DNA of 64,000 nt from Diprion similis (Eukaryota > Arthropoda > Insecta > Hymenoptera > Diprionidae). Below, piece by piece: positions 21,001 to 29,980 of this stretch (positions are counted from its first letter, which is position 1; each line of letters starts with the position of its first letter). The notes under the pieces were generated by a model. It did not search any database. It saw only the letters and a program-made list of their open reading frames with translations, and was not told the origin of the DNA. The DNA is taken from NCBI RefSeq assembly GCF_021155765.1, contig NC_060107.1, positions 7,550,501-7,614,500 on the forward strand, in the 5' to 3' direction. Both the position numbers and the translations under genes were made by a program.

Positions 21001-23809
21001 GATCGCATAAGAGATAGAGAGGATAGAGATAGAAGAGGGCTAGAAAGAGAGAGAGAAGAGAGAGAAAAGATTGTCCCACCACCTCCGAGAGAGCGAGAAG
21101 AGAGAGGAATAAGAGAGAAGGATGAACGAGACAGAAGAGAAAGAGAACGGGAGAGAGAACGCGAGGAGAGACACCCACAAAGAGATCGCAGGGAGGAAGA
21201 AAGAGTGGTTGAAAAACGAGATTACGACAAAGACCGGTGATTTGATTTGTACTATTAAATTATTTAGTATGTCTAAAGACGATGGGATGGTTTCCTTGTT
21301 TTATAATCCTTACGATGTTTTATATGTATCAATTTCTGTTTACAGATACAGAGAAGATAGAGATCGTTACAGAGGAGATGATAAAAATCGTGGACGAGAT
21401 AGAGACAAACGCGATCGTGATTACGACCCAGATCGTGAACGTCACGAACGTTACGAGAGGCATTCGGTTGACAGAAAACGGATACGCAAGAGTCAGAGTC
21501 CAGTTAGGCCAAAGTCGAGGAACGAGACTAAGGATCAAACGCCAGAAAAGGTAAAGAGGAAAGAGAAAGACCACGAAGATAAAGTGGATGAGAAAAAGAA
21601 AGAGAAGAAGATAAAAGACAAGAAAAAGAAAAAGGACACCGATGATAAAGAAAAAAAGAAGAAGAAGAAGAAAGAGAAGGAGAAGGAGAAAGAGAAGAAA
21701 GCAGCATTGAAAGAAGCGGCCAAAGATGAAACTCTGTTGAAAGTCAACGAAACTGAGGTCCCGTCTGTAGAAGAAGCACTCCATGTGGCGGCAGAGATTA
21801 CTCTTGAGCCACTGAAAGAGGAAAAAGTTGTGCCAGAAAAAATTTGCGAAGAAGCTCCGATACCTATAGTGACTGAAGAATTTGAAAAGAAATCTTTGGC
21901 CATAAATCCTGAACCGCCAGAATTCAAGGAAAGTACCCCCGAATGCTCAGAGGAGCCAGAGTTCGGCGCTAATCCTCCGAATCCGAACTTCAAACCCATT
22001 CCCGAATTGAAAGCTGAAACTGAACCAGTTGATTCGTTGTATGGTGGACTGGATGATACAGAAATAAAAACATTGATTACAGATGATTATTCTCTGGCAC
22101 TTGAACAACAGGTTAGAGAAGAGCAGGAGGAACGAGTTGAAAATGCGGAGAAATCGCCTAAAAAAGACGAATTCCTTGCCCCTGTCCCTGAGTTATCTAA
22201 ATGGGAAAGAGATGAGACAGCCGAAAAATTGGACAGCGTCCCTGAATCACCAAAAGAAAAGGCAAATACTGATGAACCCAAATCTACCAAGGTCGTAACA
22301 TCAGAGGTACTGAAGCGTGCTGAGAATGCAATATTCCAAAAAGCTATCAATGCTATTAGACCTATAGAGATAAAGAAAATAAGCGAAAGCCGTAAAATAT
22401 TGTATCAGAATCCTGAGCCAAAGATTTTGGACCCTGAGCCACCACGAAAAAGTGTAAACGTTACTATAAATGTGGGAAGGAATGAAAGAAATGTTGAAAT
22501 CACTGAGCCGGTGAAAAAAGCAAAGTTGGATCGCTCTAAATTCAAACCTGTTCCTGAATCTCATTCGCCAACAAGGTTATCGGCAAAGGAAAGACTCGGT
22601 GATAAAATTGAAGATGATAAAGAAAGGAAAGTCATTCCCGTCAAAGGATTCCTAGATCGACACGAAAATAAGACCGAAAGTGCATCCAGAAGCAGATCAC
22701 CTAGGTCAGGCAGAGAAAGGAGGATTTCTCCATTGATGGAAAGGCGCATCGACCCACCATTGACCGTCTCAAACCCGGAGCGCAAAGTCTTTCTGGACGA
22801 GAGAAAGAGGGATAGAGATAGAACCGACCGTCCAAGAGATAGAAATGAATCAAGAAGTGAACGGCACGGATCGAGGTCGGATAGAAATGAATCGAGAGGG
22901 GATCGAGAACCCAGAACAGACCGCGGGGACATTAGAATGAACAGAAATGAGACTAGAAGTGAAGCTAGAAACGAATCTAGAAATGAGAGAAGTGAACGCG
23001 AGAGAGAGCGGGATAGGAAAACTCGCACCCCTCCGATAGCTTACAAACGAGATGATCCAATGAAGATGAGTTTTGCAAAGCGTAAAGAGGACGAGGAAGA
23101 TAAAAAGAAGGATAAGAGATTAAAGGAAGATAGAAAGCGTAAAAAAGAACATAGAAGTAGAAGTAAATCCAAGGATCGCAAGAAACGCAAGGAAAAGAAA
23201 CACAAAAAAGACAAAGAAAAGTCTTTGGAGAAGAAACAGAAGCACAAAGATGAGTTAGTTACTAAGGAAAAGTCGCAAGCAGTTGCGATAAAACCAGTGT
23301 TCGAAAATTCAACACCTTTGCCCACGGAAGTAAAGAAGCAGAGGAAAAATCCAAGACTCGTCTCAGATCGGAAGCGCAGTGTTTTAGATGAAGCCAGTTT
23401 TGAACCTGACTATTCAGCTACTGATTCTGAATCTGATGGCGAAGAGAACAAGTCAACTCACGTGACTGTGAAAAAAATTAAACCAGACGCTGCTGAGCCG
23501 CAAAAAGAGCCAGACATTAAGCTAGTGAAAAAACGAGTTCGTTCAACAAGTACTGAAGACGATACAAGTACAACTGAGACTTCATCATCGGACACTGACA
23601 GTTCGGATGAATCCCCAAAAAGGAAGAAGAGAAAGCATAAGAAGCATAAAAAACGTAAATCGGTTAAAAAAGAAAGCACAACAGAGTCTGATACCAACTC
23701 AGATTCGTCAGATTCCAGTTCGGATGAAGATAAACACAGGAAGAAATCGAAGAAATCGAAAAGTAAAAACAAGCCTTCTAAGAAGAAGAAAAAATCAAAA
23801 CACAAATGA
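11409..23809 (+). CDS. RBBP6: RBBP6 / Snama E3 ubiquitin ligase, 15 coding exons
   Basis: Coding exons: 11409-11574, 11822-12056, 12237-12476, 12593-12759, 12849-13217, 13300-13561, 13683-13947, 14081-14390, 14508-14577, 14740-15027, 15117-15335, 15416-15706, 20634-20891, 20985-21236, 21346-23809. They sum to 5,856 nt: 1,951 residues plus TGA. Every junction is GT-AG and keeps frame. Order of parts: DWNN ubiquitin-like domain (about 1-77), CCHC zinc knuckle (153-166), RING/U-box-like finger (246-286), a Pro-rich middle, an SR and RD/RE region (about 700-1180), and an acidic/Lys-rich tail ending in poly-Lys. The family consists of nuclear RING ubiquitin ligases that also join the pre-mRNA cleavage/polyadenylation machinery and act on p53/Rb pathways in mammals. 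The start is the first ATG after a splice acceptor at 11390-11391, and the DWNN domain begins there as in relatives. The protein is longer than human RBBP6 (about 1,790) and Drosophila Snama (about 1,230, from memory), mainly through the tail. Identity is secure; exact use of exons 9-14 is inferred. Confidence 0.96.
12237..12476 (+). CDS. RBBP6: RBBP6 exon 3: CCHC zinc knuckle
   Basis: This exon encodes residues 134-213. The knuckle reads CYKCHQPGHWIKNC (C153, C156, H161, C166), spacing C-x2-C-x4-H-x4-C, a single-stranded nucleic-acid-binding motif. It is followed by KKSTGIPRSFM, a stretch strongly conserved in the family. Two donors lie 4 nt apart at the end: GTTAGT at 12477 and GTATGA at 12481. 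Only the first keeps frame into exon 4 (His214, then QAYKEGK), so it was chosen. An alternative acceptor at TTACAG (12195-12196) would change the frame, so the TCACAG acceptor at 12235-12236 was used. Confidence 0.95.
12593..13217 (+). CDS. RBBP6: RBBP6 exons 4-5: RING/U-box-like finger
   Basis: Exon 4 (12593-12759) and exon 5 (12849-13217) encode residues 214-392. The finger has C246-x2-C249, C261-C262, C267-x2-C270 and C283-x2-C286, a C4C4 pattern matching RBBP6. The junction falls inside Cys270: T at the end of exon 4, GT at the start of exon 5. After the finger come DVSPETLIPNRFLRNAVSNF and KNETGY, also typical of the family. The finger recruits an E2 enzyme and gives ubiquitin ligase activity. 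Exon 5 then becomes Gln/Pro/Val-rich, with no recognised domain. All finger cysteines are present, so ligase activity is expected to be intact. Confidence 0.95.
13300..14577 (+). CDS. RBBP6: RBBP6 exons 6-9: charged and Pro-rich linker
   Basis: Exons 13300-13561, 13683-13947, 14081-14390 and 14508-14577 encode about residues 393-694. Exon 6 is acidic and then Arg/Glu-rich. Exon 7 starts an RRRSLSPRRSHRG stretch. Exons 8-9 are Pro/Gly/Tyr-rich with PPPP and PPRYE-type repeats, as expected of a disordered linker. An acceptor at 13249 (TTTTTAG) opens a reading frame that stops after about 11 codons, so the acceptor at 13298-13299 was used for exon 6. No globular domain is visible. Low-complexity Pro-rich and SR segments in nuclear proteins commonly mediate contacts with RNA-processing factors; that role here is inference. 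Confidence 0.88.
14740..15706 (+). CDS. RBBP6: RBBP6 exons 10-12: SR and RD/RE repeats
   Basis: Exons 14740-15027, 15117-15335 and 15416-15706 encode about residues 695-960. Exon 10 opens with DDPLEAFERMLREKDERDRR, a motif kept in RBBP6 proteins (from memory), then SRSRSRTRS-type serine-arginine repeats. Exon 11 contains a long alternating Arg-Glu/Arg-Asp run encoded by a GGGAAA-like purine repeat (15190-15290). Exon 12 returns to Pro/Tyr/Arg-rich sequence. All three exons are multiples of 3 nt and are bounded by phase-2 introns whose split codon is AG|A or AG|G, so any could be skipped without a frameshift. SR repeats suggest nuclear-speckle targeting and phosphorylation by SR kinases. Confidence 0.9.
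15951..15956 (+). terminator. Possible intronic poly(A) signal of a short RBBP6 isoform
   Basis: AATAAA lies 16 nt after an in-frame stop (15933-15935) reached if exon 12 is read through its donor. T/GT-rich sequence follows (15970-16010). This would give a protein ending after the SR region and lacking the long C-terminal tail. AATAAA is frequent by chance in such AT-rich DNA. Confidence 0.25.
18407..18486. mobile_element. ~80-bp TTAA-type inverted-repeat element (piggyBac-like MITE)
   Basis: The left end reads TTAACCCTTTGTGGTCGT and the right end is its near inverse (15 of 18 positions match). An inner perfect 8-bp inverted pair, GTCGTTTG and CAAACGAC, sits inside. TTAA target sites and ends starting CCC are hallmarks of the piggyBac superfamily. 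The right-hand target copy is imperfect (reads as TTGA on the opposite strand), so it is old. There is no coding capacity. Confidence 0.55.
20634..21236 (+). CDS. RBBP6: RBBP6 exons 13-14 after the long intron
   Basis: Exon 13 (20634-20891) and exon 14 (20985-21236) encode about residues 961-1130. Exon 13 reads YAGPPPQRFASPNREPPPKR and then an LPPPGVDHLERP stretch. Exon 14 is almost purely Arg/Glu/Asp-rich. Both are multiples of 3 nt between phase-2 introns. The exon 13 acceptor is TTAGCAG, a tandem NAGNAG: use of the first AG would add one serine. The link from exon 12 across 4.9 kb is inferred from matching phase, the AG|G split codon and continued composition. The next in-frame stop beyond the exon 12 donor is at 15933-15935. 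Confidence 0.88.
21346..23809 (+). CDS. RBBP6: RBBP6 exon 15: long charged C-terminal tail
   Basis: This single 2,464-nt exon encodes about residues 1131-1951 and ends KSKHK followed by TGA at 23807-23809. It begins with an RDRYRGDDKNR-type run, then Lys-rich coiled-coil-prone segments, an acidic middle rich in Glu/Pro, an Arg/Asn/Glu repeat section near 22800-23010, and a final tract alternating Ser/Asp/Glu clusters with poly-Lys. The Ser-Asp-Glu clusters look like casein kinase 2 targets and the Lys clusters like nuclear localisation signals; both are inference from composition. Several long antisense frames inside this exon are composition shadows. Confidence 0.93.
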
Positions 23810-24426
23810 CGACGCTAAACGTGCTCAGAAAACGTTTTGGGTGAGCTTAACACAGATATTGCAAACATGAAACACTCATAATACAAATTAATGTTATGAC
23901 AAAAACTTTTTAATTGACTTATTATATTTATTTTCTATTGTACTGTTTTGAGGATATCGAAACTGTCAATGTCTAATCATATTTATCTTTATGCAACAGT
24001 GTTTGACGATAATTGAATTAAGGTTTACAAAAGAAGGATAACTGCTAATTAGAAGAAATTTTGACTCGATCAATGTGCTATCATTCAAACTATAATAGTA
24101 TAATATTATTTTAAGTCTTGTCACACATTTCTTGCAAGCGCATCAGAATGATACTTAGCACTTCATTATCCATTGCTGTGTTCACGTGTGAAATGCAATG
24201 TTTGTAATTACGTATTACAAAATTTTCACTTTTGTTTACGCGGCTGTCTTACAGTAAAACCAGAACATTCATTATTATTTGAAATGATGTACAGTGTAGC
24301 AATCCTAGCTCATAATAATCGATAGAATCTTGAAAAATAAAATTTCAGCAACTGCAGGAATAAGGATAGCATTATATTATACTTTCGTAATATGTACTTT
24401 CAATATGTAGTTGTAAACTGAAAGAA

Positions 24427-24440
24427 AATAAATGAATAAA
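24427..24440 (+). terminator. RBBP6 candidate poly(A) signals
   Basis: Two AATAAA hexamers at 24427-24432 and 24435-24440 lie about 620 nt after the RBBP6 stop. Another at 24336-24341 may serve as a proximal site. The position fits a 3' UTR of about 0.5-0.65 kb. Confidence 0.5.
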
Positions 24441-24586
24441 AAATAAGTTAAAAAATTAAGGTGAATTCTACTGTACTAGTAAAACTTCCTGATCTCAAAT
24501 AACTTTATACCTATTTAAATAGTTTGAAGATATAGAGGTAATCGAAAAAAACTACGTCAATTGCAATGCGATCAGGAAATACCACT

Positions 24587-24592
24587 TTTATT
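24587..24592 (-). terminator. CEP20 candidate poly(A) signal
   Basis: AATAAA on the minus strand, 71 nt past the CEP20 stop codon. It faces the RBBP6 poly(A) signals about 150 bp away, so the two genes end almost back to back. Confidence 0.55.
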
Positions 24593-24662
24593 ATAAAATG
24601 AGTATAAATACACAATAAGAAAATATAACACTGTTCCATATCTCAAGTACATTCAAAAGATC

Positions 24663-25332
24663 TCAAGTATTTTTGAGAGTCTTAAAGGTCTCCACGAGAC
24701 TGAACAGCAAAGGTGAACTCTTGGTCTTGTCATTCTCTTTTACTCCCAAATCTTGGGCCAAGAAAGTCCGCTCTATCGGCTGCTTTGGGAGCTCACATTC
24801 TGGAACATCAGAGTGAAGATAATCCTCAAATTACCGAGTGACTTTGTCAGCGAAGTAATGTAAACAAAGTTTTTCTTTCAAGTTTTATTAGTGGCATTGA
24901 TAAAGAGCAGTGGCAGCAATTTTTTTTCGAAATATCAAAATATGAGTAGATTTACCCGCCATCAATACCGTCGACGTGTACTTATAGCCAATCCAATCTA
25001 GGTATTCACGAATTAGTTCATTAAGGACTAGAATATCGTGTGGAGGATGCGGACGAGTGGATTTTTGATTTTTGCTTGACCCATCCAGAAGCTTCATTAC
25101 CTCTGTGCGCATTTCTGCCTTCATACTTCCCAGCTTGCCATCTGCCTCCAAAGAATCTCTCACAGCTAGAAAAAAAAAAAAATATTTAATGGCACAAAAG
25201 TAGTGTAGCATCAATGAAAGAACGCCAGGAGTTATGATAGCATGGAGATATATTCGTGCAAGCTATAATATTTTCACATAGAAATAAATTTTTTTGCGCT
25301 TTACCATTGATCAAGTCCTTTTCCGTTGCCAT
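24663..25332 (-). CDS. CEP20: CEP20 / FOPNL (FOR20), centriolar LisH protein
   Basis: Minus-strand exons: 25332-25305, 25165-24956, 24799-24663 (28 + 210 + 137 = 375 nt; 124 residues plus TGA). Junctions are phase 1 with GT-AG ends. It starts MATEKDLIN. Residues about 45-75 carry the family core: LNELIREYLDWIGYKYTSTV, matching the human INELIREYLEFNKYKYTASV stretch, which is the LisH dimerisation motif. The end, SSPLLFSLVETF, corresponds to the human IPLLYGILAHF region. CEP20/FOPNL localises to centriolar satellites and basal bodies and is needed for ciliogenesis. At 124 residues it lacks the extra C-terminal tail of the 174-residue human protein. The acceptor of exon 2 has a poly-T tract on the coding strand. 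It is convergent with RBBP6. Confidence 0.92.
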
Positions 25333-25540
25333 TATAAAACAGCGTTTACCGCGTCAATCGATTTGGAGTGAAAATGACCGCAGAGCTGTCAAACAGTAAA
25401 ACAAATGACAGGTGGTCGTGCAGGTTACAATAAAGGGAAACAATTCTATTCATAACGTGTCGGACGTGTCGATCTAACTTTCGACTTCAACAGGTGACGC
25501 TAAATAAATGAAAAAAATTTATTGTTATTTTAAAAAACAG
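25333..25540 (-). promoter_or_regulatory. CEP20 upstream region
   Basis: About 200 bp between the CEP20 start and the transposon at 25545. It contains TCAATCGATTTG (around 25351-25362), which resembles the DRE/Dref-type ATCGAT element common in insect housekeeping promoters. No TATA box is evident. The promoter assignment rests on position only. Confidence 0.35.
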
Positions 25541-25544
25541 AATA

Positions 25545-26108
25545 CCAAGTCGGCCCGAATATAAGTCGAGGTTTTTGGTATGCGACATTACCCTGACTTT
25601 TTAGGGGATTTGCATTACCAGCCAGAAGTTTCGTTATCGACCGATGATTGTAATACTCTCGCAATGCAGTATTCGAACACTGCGCGTGCGCGCCTGATCT
25701 CGAAGATCGAAAGTTCGTGCTTCAATTTTTTCAAAGCATCAGTCTGAAGTTGGAAGAAACAAGAAACAAATTTTCTCGTACGATGTTTCGTGCGTGTAAT
25801 AATTGAAAAAATGCATGTTTCGAGTGCGGATAGAGTGGAGTGTAAGGGTTCACAGACAAATCAAGTGAACAAAAACGTTCGTCATAGTTATGATGCGAAC
25901 TTTAAACTAATAGTTGTGCGGCAAGCCGAAAATACCAACAATTGCCGAACTGCGTTCAAATACGGTATATCAGAGAAAAATGCACGCGATTGGCGAGAAA
26001 TGAAGCAAAAGCTAGAGTATTCTGTAATTTCGACTTATATCCGGATCCAAAAAAAGTCCTAAACCAGAGGTCAAAAATTGGGGGCCGACTTATATTCGGG
26101 CTCACGTA
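25545..26108. mobile_element. ~560-bp Tc1/pogo-like DNA transposon derivative
   Basis: The perfect 16-bp inverted repeat GCCCGAATATAAGTCG occurs at 25553-25568 and, inverted, at 26086-26101. TA dinucleotides sit just outside both ends, fitting a TA target site. A third, imperfect copy of the end motif lies inside at 26031-26044. The interior encodes a helix-turn-helix domain (25811-26062) but there is room for no transposase catalytic domain, so this is an internally deleted, non-autonomous copy. It sits about 220 bp upstream of CEP20. Confidence 0.75.
25811..26062 (+). CDS. Transposon-encoded helix-turn-helix DNA-binding fragment
   Basis: An intact 83-residue frame from ATG to TAA. Residues about 24-68 include SYDANFKLIVVRQAE, AFKYGISEKNARDWREMKQK and a closing Leu. 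This is the pattern of the N-terminal Brinker/pogo-type helix-turn-helix found in Tigger, POGK and related transposases: aromatic F at the first helix, a YG turn, E-K-x-x-R-D-W-R recognition helix. The DDE catalytic region is absent: the frame runs directly into the right-end motif and stops. Such a product, if made, could bind transposon ends but not cut. An upstream in-frame GTG at 25790 would add 7 residues; the ATG is preferred. Expression is unknown. Confidence 0.6.
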   Translation: MHVSSADRVECKGSQTNQVNKNVRHSYDANFKLIVVRQAENTNNCRTAFKYGISEKNARDWREMKQKLEYSVISTYIRIQKKS

Positions 26109-26236
26109 GCATTTGGAAATTCAAAAGCGTCGTCGCATAGAAACGGCGGACATACACGAAGATTGCCGAGGGCCGCCATCTTGCGAACTAGGGGAAAAAA
26201 GCGAGTCGCCAGTCGGCAGAGAACTTCAGAACGTCG
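26103..26236 (+). promoter_or_regulatory. Candidate non-coding first exon A with YY1/Pho-like motif
   Basis: GC-rich sequence without an ATG ends in ACGTCG followed by GTAAGTCAGG, a strong donor at 26237. CCGCCATCTTG (around 26192-26202) is the inverse of the CAAGATGGCGG motif bound by YY1/Pleiohomeotic near many promoters. It begins right after the transposon. No downstream acceptor partner could be identified. Confidence 0.4.
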
Positions 26237-26540
26237 GTAAGTCAGGACGTTTTCTCGCGGTCTCTGATGCGTGTTATTATCCATTTTCCGGAGTGTAAGT
26301 GTGTATTGTTGTGTTGAATGAAGAATGCAGTCAAAGATTGTTGTTTGAATACGATTTAATCATGCTACGATGCGGAATACGCCAAAGGTCAAATGAGCCA
26401 TATCTTGACGTCTTAGATTCGATTCCTCAAACGTTAATCGCGGTTTAAACTAACAATAAGTTCAGCCTATCTCTCTCCAAACTATACAGAAAAAAAATGA
26501 ACGCCGTTGTATGAAGTGATTTGAGTGTCGCGCAGCCTTA

Positions 26541-26612
26541 ATGGACAATGCAATGTCACCACGAATGCAGAGCAACGAAGCTGGTGGACATTCTGCAGGC
26601 GTCCAGCAGTCG
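26541..26612 (+). CDS. Candidate first coding exon of an unidentified gene
   Basis: An ATG at 26541 opens 24 codons (MDNAMSPRMQSNEAGGHS, then AGVQQS) ending exactly at CAGTCG before GTGAGTCAGT, a strong donor at 26613, phase 0. Read without splicing, the frame passes into sequence of different, intron-like composition. A Ser/Gln/Gly-rich N-terminus of this kind is common in transcription factors but not diagnostic. It lies between two other strong plus-strand donors (26237 and 27013), as expected of alternative first exons. The rest of the gene was not found. Confidence 0.35.
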
Positions 26613-26879
26613 GTGAGTCAGTATTGTCAATGTGTTTGTCATATTGTAGTATATGTTTTTTTTTCTTCGCCCCACTGATCCAGCAGAGCTGGCGTTGTGT
26701 TTACCTTTATTTCTTGTGCTTACTCTGGCGCTTGAAGTGGCAGCAAAATCTAAACAATTCTCGAAATCCACACAGCTAGTCTGTGCGTTGAATTGAGACA
26801 AGTCAATTGCAAACTCGTTGGATTTTGCGAAAGAATTTCAAATCCGGAACAGAGTTTGTCAACGTGTTGTTATCAAATG

Positions 26880-27012
26880 TAACGAATAGCGGTATCGTAT
26901 TGCTTGAAAAATATGTGCTGTTCATTGTTCAAGACAGTGATTGAATGTGACGAAATTGTGATTCGCTCAAACGAGTGGCGTTCGCAACACGTCAGTGATA
27001 CAAAAAATCTTG
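26880..27012 (+). promoter_or_regulatory. Candidate non-coding first exon C
   Basis: GC-richer sequence ending in AATCTTG before GTGAGTGATA, a strong donor at 27013. ATGs inside lead only to short frames, so it would be non-coding. The exon start is arbitrary. It is the third strong donor on the same strand within 780 bp. Confidence 0.3.
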
Positions 27013-29723
27013 GTGAGTGATATTTAACGAGCTTGCTCATACAAGAGCCTGATTAAAGACATAAATTAGCACACAGAGATTCAGCTTGCAAAATTCGGAT
27101 CTTGGACTGAGTGCTTGCAACTTTTAACGTCATTCGTGCCTCTACGTAGATGTGAAGGTGTGTGGAGCAACGCTCTCAACCGGATTGATAATGAGGACAA
27201 TTTATGGGAATGAATGAGTTTTTGATAATCCTGTGGCACCAATATACGTGGAATAAAACGATACTCACGTTTTTTGAGTTTTTGTACTGAAAATCTTATT
27301 TTAACTTACGTAAAGCTGGTAAACTGAGTGGATCATGAATCTAAACTATACAGCTGCTATTTTGATCAATGATCAGATTTATTTCTCAAGTACTATTCAT
27401 AGTATTCAGATTTCGTTCTCGCATCGTGTTGATCTGATCGTTCATTGTTGCAAAATTCTGTAACGAACACGCCGTTGAAATATCTTTATCAAAGATAACT
27501 TCGAAATACTGGCAAACTTGCAGCCCAACGGATTTCTGTTGTACAAATTATGAACTTTAAACTACTATAGAATCAAAGAAGAATTTGTTCGGCAAGGGAA
27601 AAATGTGATATAAAAACATATGGAGTATGACACTTGAGAATTTATGGTGGCATTGGACACACGTGAACTTTTTTCACATGAATTTCAATCTTATTTCCAT
27701 TTATTATTATCTGTATGTGATAATAACACATATCTCTAAAAAACATTACGAACGTCGTAACCACCTCATCTTGCACGCGTGGACTTGATACTTCGCGTTT
27801 CGTAGATGGTTGTGTTAATGTTCCCTGTGTCGACAAGACTGTATAAGCTTTTACCGATTGTCGAGCTGATGCCGACATACCTGATGAAGCTTTGCGTCTC
27901 TGATGATAAAGACTGTGCATTCGTCTTTCGAACGCTTACCGAGTCACATTACACTTGATTTAAAAATTTATATAATAATATTTAGTATAAGTTGACGCAT
28001 TTCTTAGCATATCATCATTCTCAAACTAAATAAATTAGTTTCTGAATTTGATTAATCTTTGTATTTTCGCGATATATTATATACAATCAATGGTCAGTAT
28101 CAAATTATTCCCCACGGTTAAAAATTCGCCTCTAATCAAGATTACTCAAATATTCTAATCTTCAGAAATGAGAGACAAAAAACACACTAGATCACACAAA
28201 AGCATAAAAAATGTTAGTACATTTCTTCACGCGCTTCAATCGCGTTTTTTGTATCCTTCATCGGGGTCTATGTGAAACTTGAAACAGTGTCAAATATAAT
28301 TGATGTATTCAATTTACGGATAGCAACTGCATGCATAATTAAAGTAAAAAATTGCGGATCAGAATGATTTGAATACGGTTTGCTTAAACTCAGTAAGCAA
28401 TATTGTGCTTGGACTCGTGAAGTTTTTACCACACAAGCCAACACACAGTGCAAATAATTACAAGTCTACGTGCGAATCAGTCGGCTAATTCGTTAGTTAT
28501 TTTTTGCTGTTCCATACCACCCGAAACTTCGGATTGGCAAGAATGTGGTTTCTTTCTTGGTTAAAGATGGAGCAAAAATTGTATACGTTCACCTACTTTA
28601 CATGCAAATTGATTTTCGTACTCGCGACAACTTTCAAACGAACTATTGATTTACCGGTCGAAATGTTTTACGTGCATCATTCGTTCTCTTTTTATACAAT
28701 ACACTTTCACGTTAGTCTCTATCGCGATCTTCGCGAACTCGTGGATAAATAACTAACTGTTATACGCTCTGCATGTAACCCGGGTCACTCGTGACATCTA
28801 AACAAACGGAGCATGAAAATATTTCTAAAAATCAATAACCGACGATTTCTGAGGGGATTTTGGCACGAATTTTTTTTTCTCTAGTTTGAAATTCCTCCAC
28901 ATTCCATTACAATTTTAGGAATATCGATCATCGAACACTCTTCAAAAATCAGCTGGCTTCTATAAAATTTATACAAAATTCAAATTTACTCCTTGTCCAG
29001 CCTATTAATACGCACAGTAACATTAAGGGGTCTATCCAGCTGACAAAAAAAATTTTTAATACCTTTTAACCGTTAATATTTATATAGGCTTTGTTAAGCT
29101 TAATAAGTACACTTCCGAATTAAATGAAATTTTTTTTTTATATTGATAATCATTTTTTATCCACGAAAATCGTAGTTGAAAATCAGTTTGAAAAAAAAGG
29201 TAGCTTCAGCATGCCAATGGCCTTGGAATGAATCATATGCAGCGGAATCTTACATCTTCTCATGAAAGAGTTCACATTTAGTTGACGTTACACGAGCTAG
29301 GTTTCAACAAATTTTATTCACGTTCGATCGTTTCCTCGTTTGAACATCGAAAAGAACATAATTCTTAAGTAACTTATTTAAAATAATAATCCAAAACAGC
29401 GTTAATGAATTTCACTGTTAATTAAACCTGAATCCCTCGTTACAAGTGATACAAGAATTACAAAGAATTTTGCTAATAAAACCAGCGTCTCTTCCCATTG
29501 GCAGAAGTGATTGTAGTGGATTCCGAGGCTGGTTTGCAGCTAAAGAATTAAGCCATCTCTGTGTAGGTTTTTACATGCAACAACTGAGCTCGTTACCTGC
29601 TCTGTAATTGGTCAAGCCTTGTCTCGGCATCAACCCGGACATGGCTGTCCGATCTGGATAGATCTTTTCCGATTTCACCTGCGCGTCAGAGAACGGCAGT
29701 AGTTAAAACAACTCCACGTTTCT

Positions 29724-29759
29724 TCCTCTTCTTCTTCTTCTTCTTCTTCTTCTTCTTCC
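29724..29759. repeat. TTC trinucleotide microsatellite
   Basis: About 12 near-uninterrupted CTT/TTC units, a long pyrimidine tract on the plus strand. Confidence 0.9.
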
Positions 29760-29929
29760 GTTGATCGGACAAATTCCTAGGCGGCTTATTACGAGTCACG
29801 AATAGGAGTGTAACAAGATAAACAAATGCCTTTTATGGGCCGTGTATGAATTTGTAATTACTATCCGGTCACTTTTTGTCCTTACATCTTCTTCGTTGTG
29901 TACGCGGTTCGACTGTACATAATTACAAG

Positions 29930-29931
<2 letters not shown>

Positions 29932-29980
<49 letters not shown>
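29932..29980. repeat. TA microsatellite
   Basis: About 24 TA units with one TG interruption. Confidence 0.9.

Noticed and set aside
21329..23805. Long antisense frames opposite RBBP6 exon 15
   Set aside because: They are Phe/Leu/Ser-rich mirror images of Lys/Glu/Arg/Ser codons. The plus-strand frame is the real gene.
27642..27920. 92-codon minus-strand frame, Ser/Thr-rich at the start
   Set aside because: The first 40 residues look protein-like, but the second half is AT-driven and there is no homology I can name.
29724..29759. Regular repeats as a possible CRISPR array
   Set aside because: All regular repeats here are microsatellites without spacers; the genome is eukaryotic.
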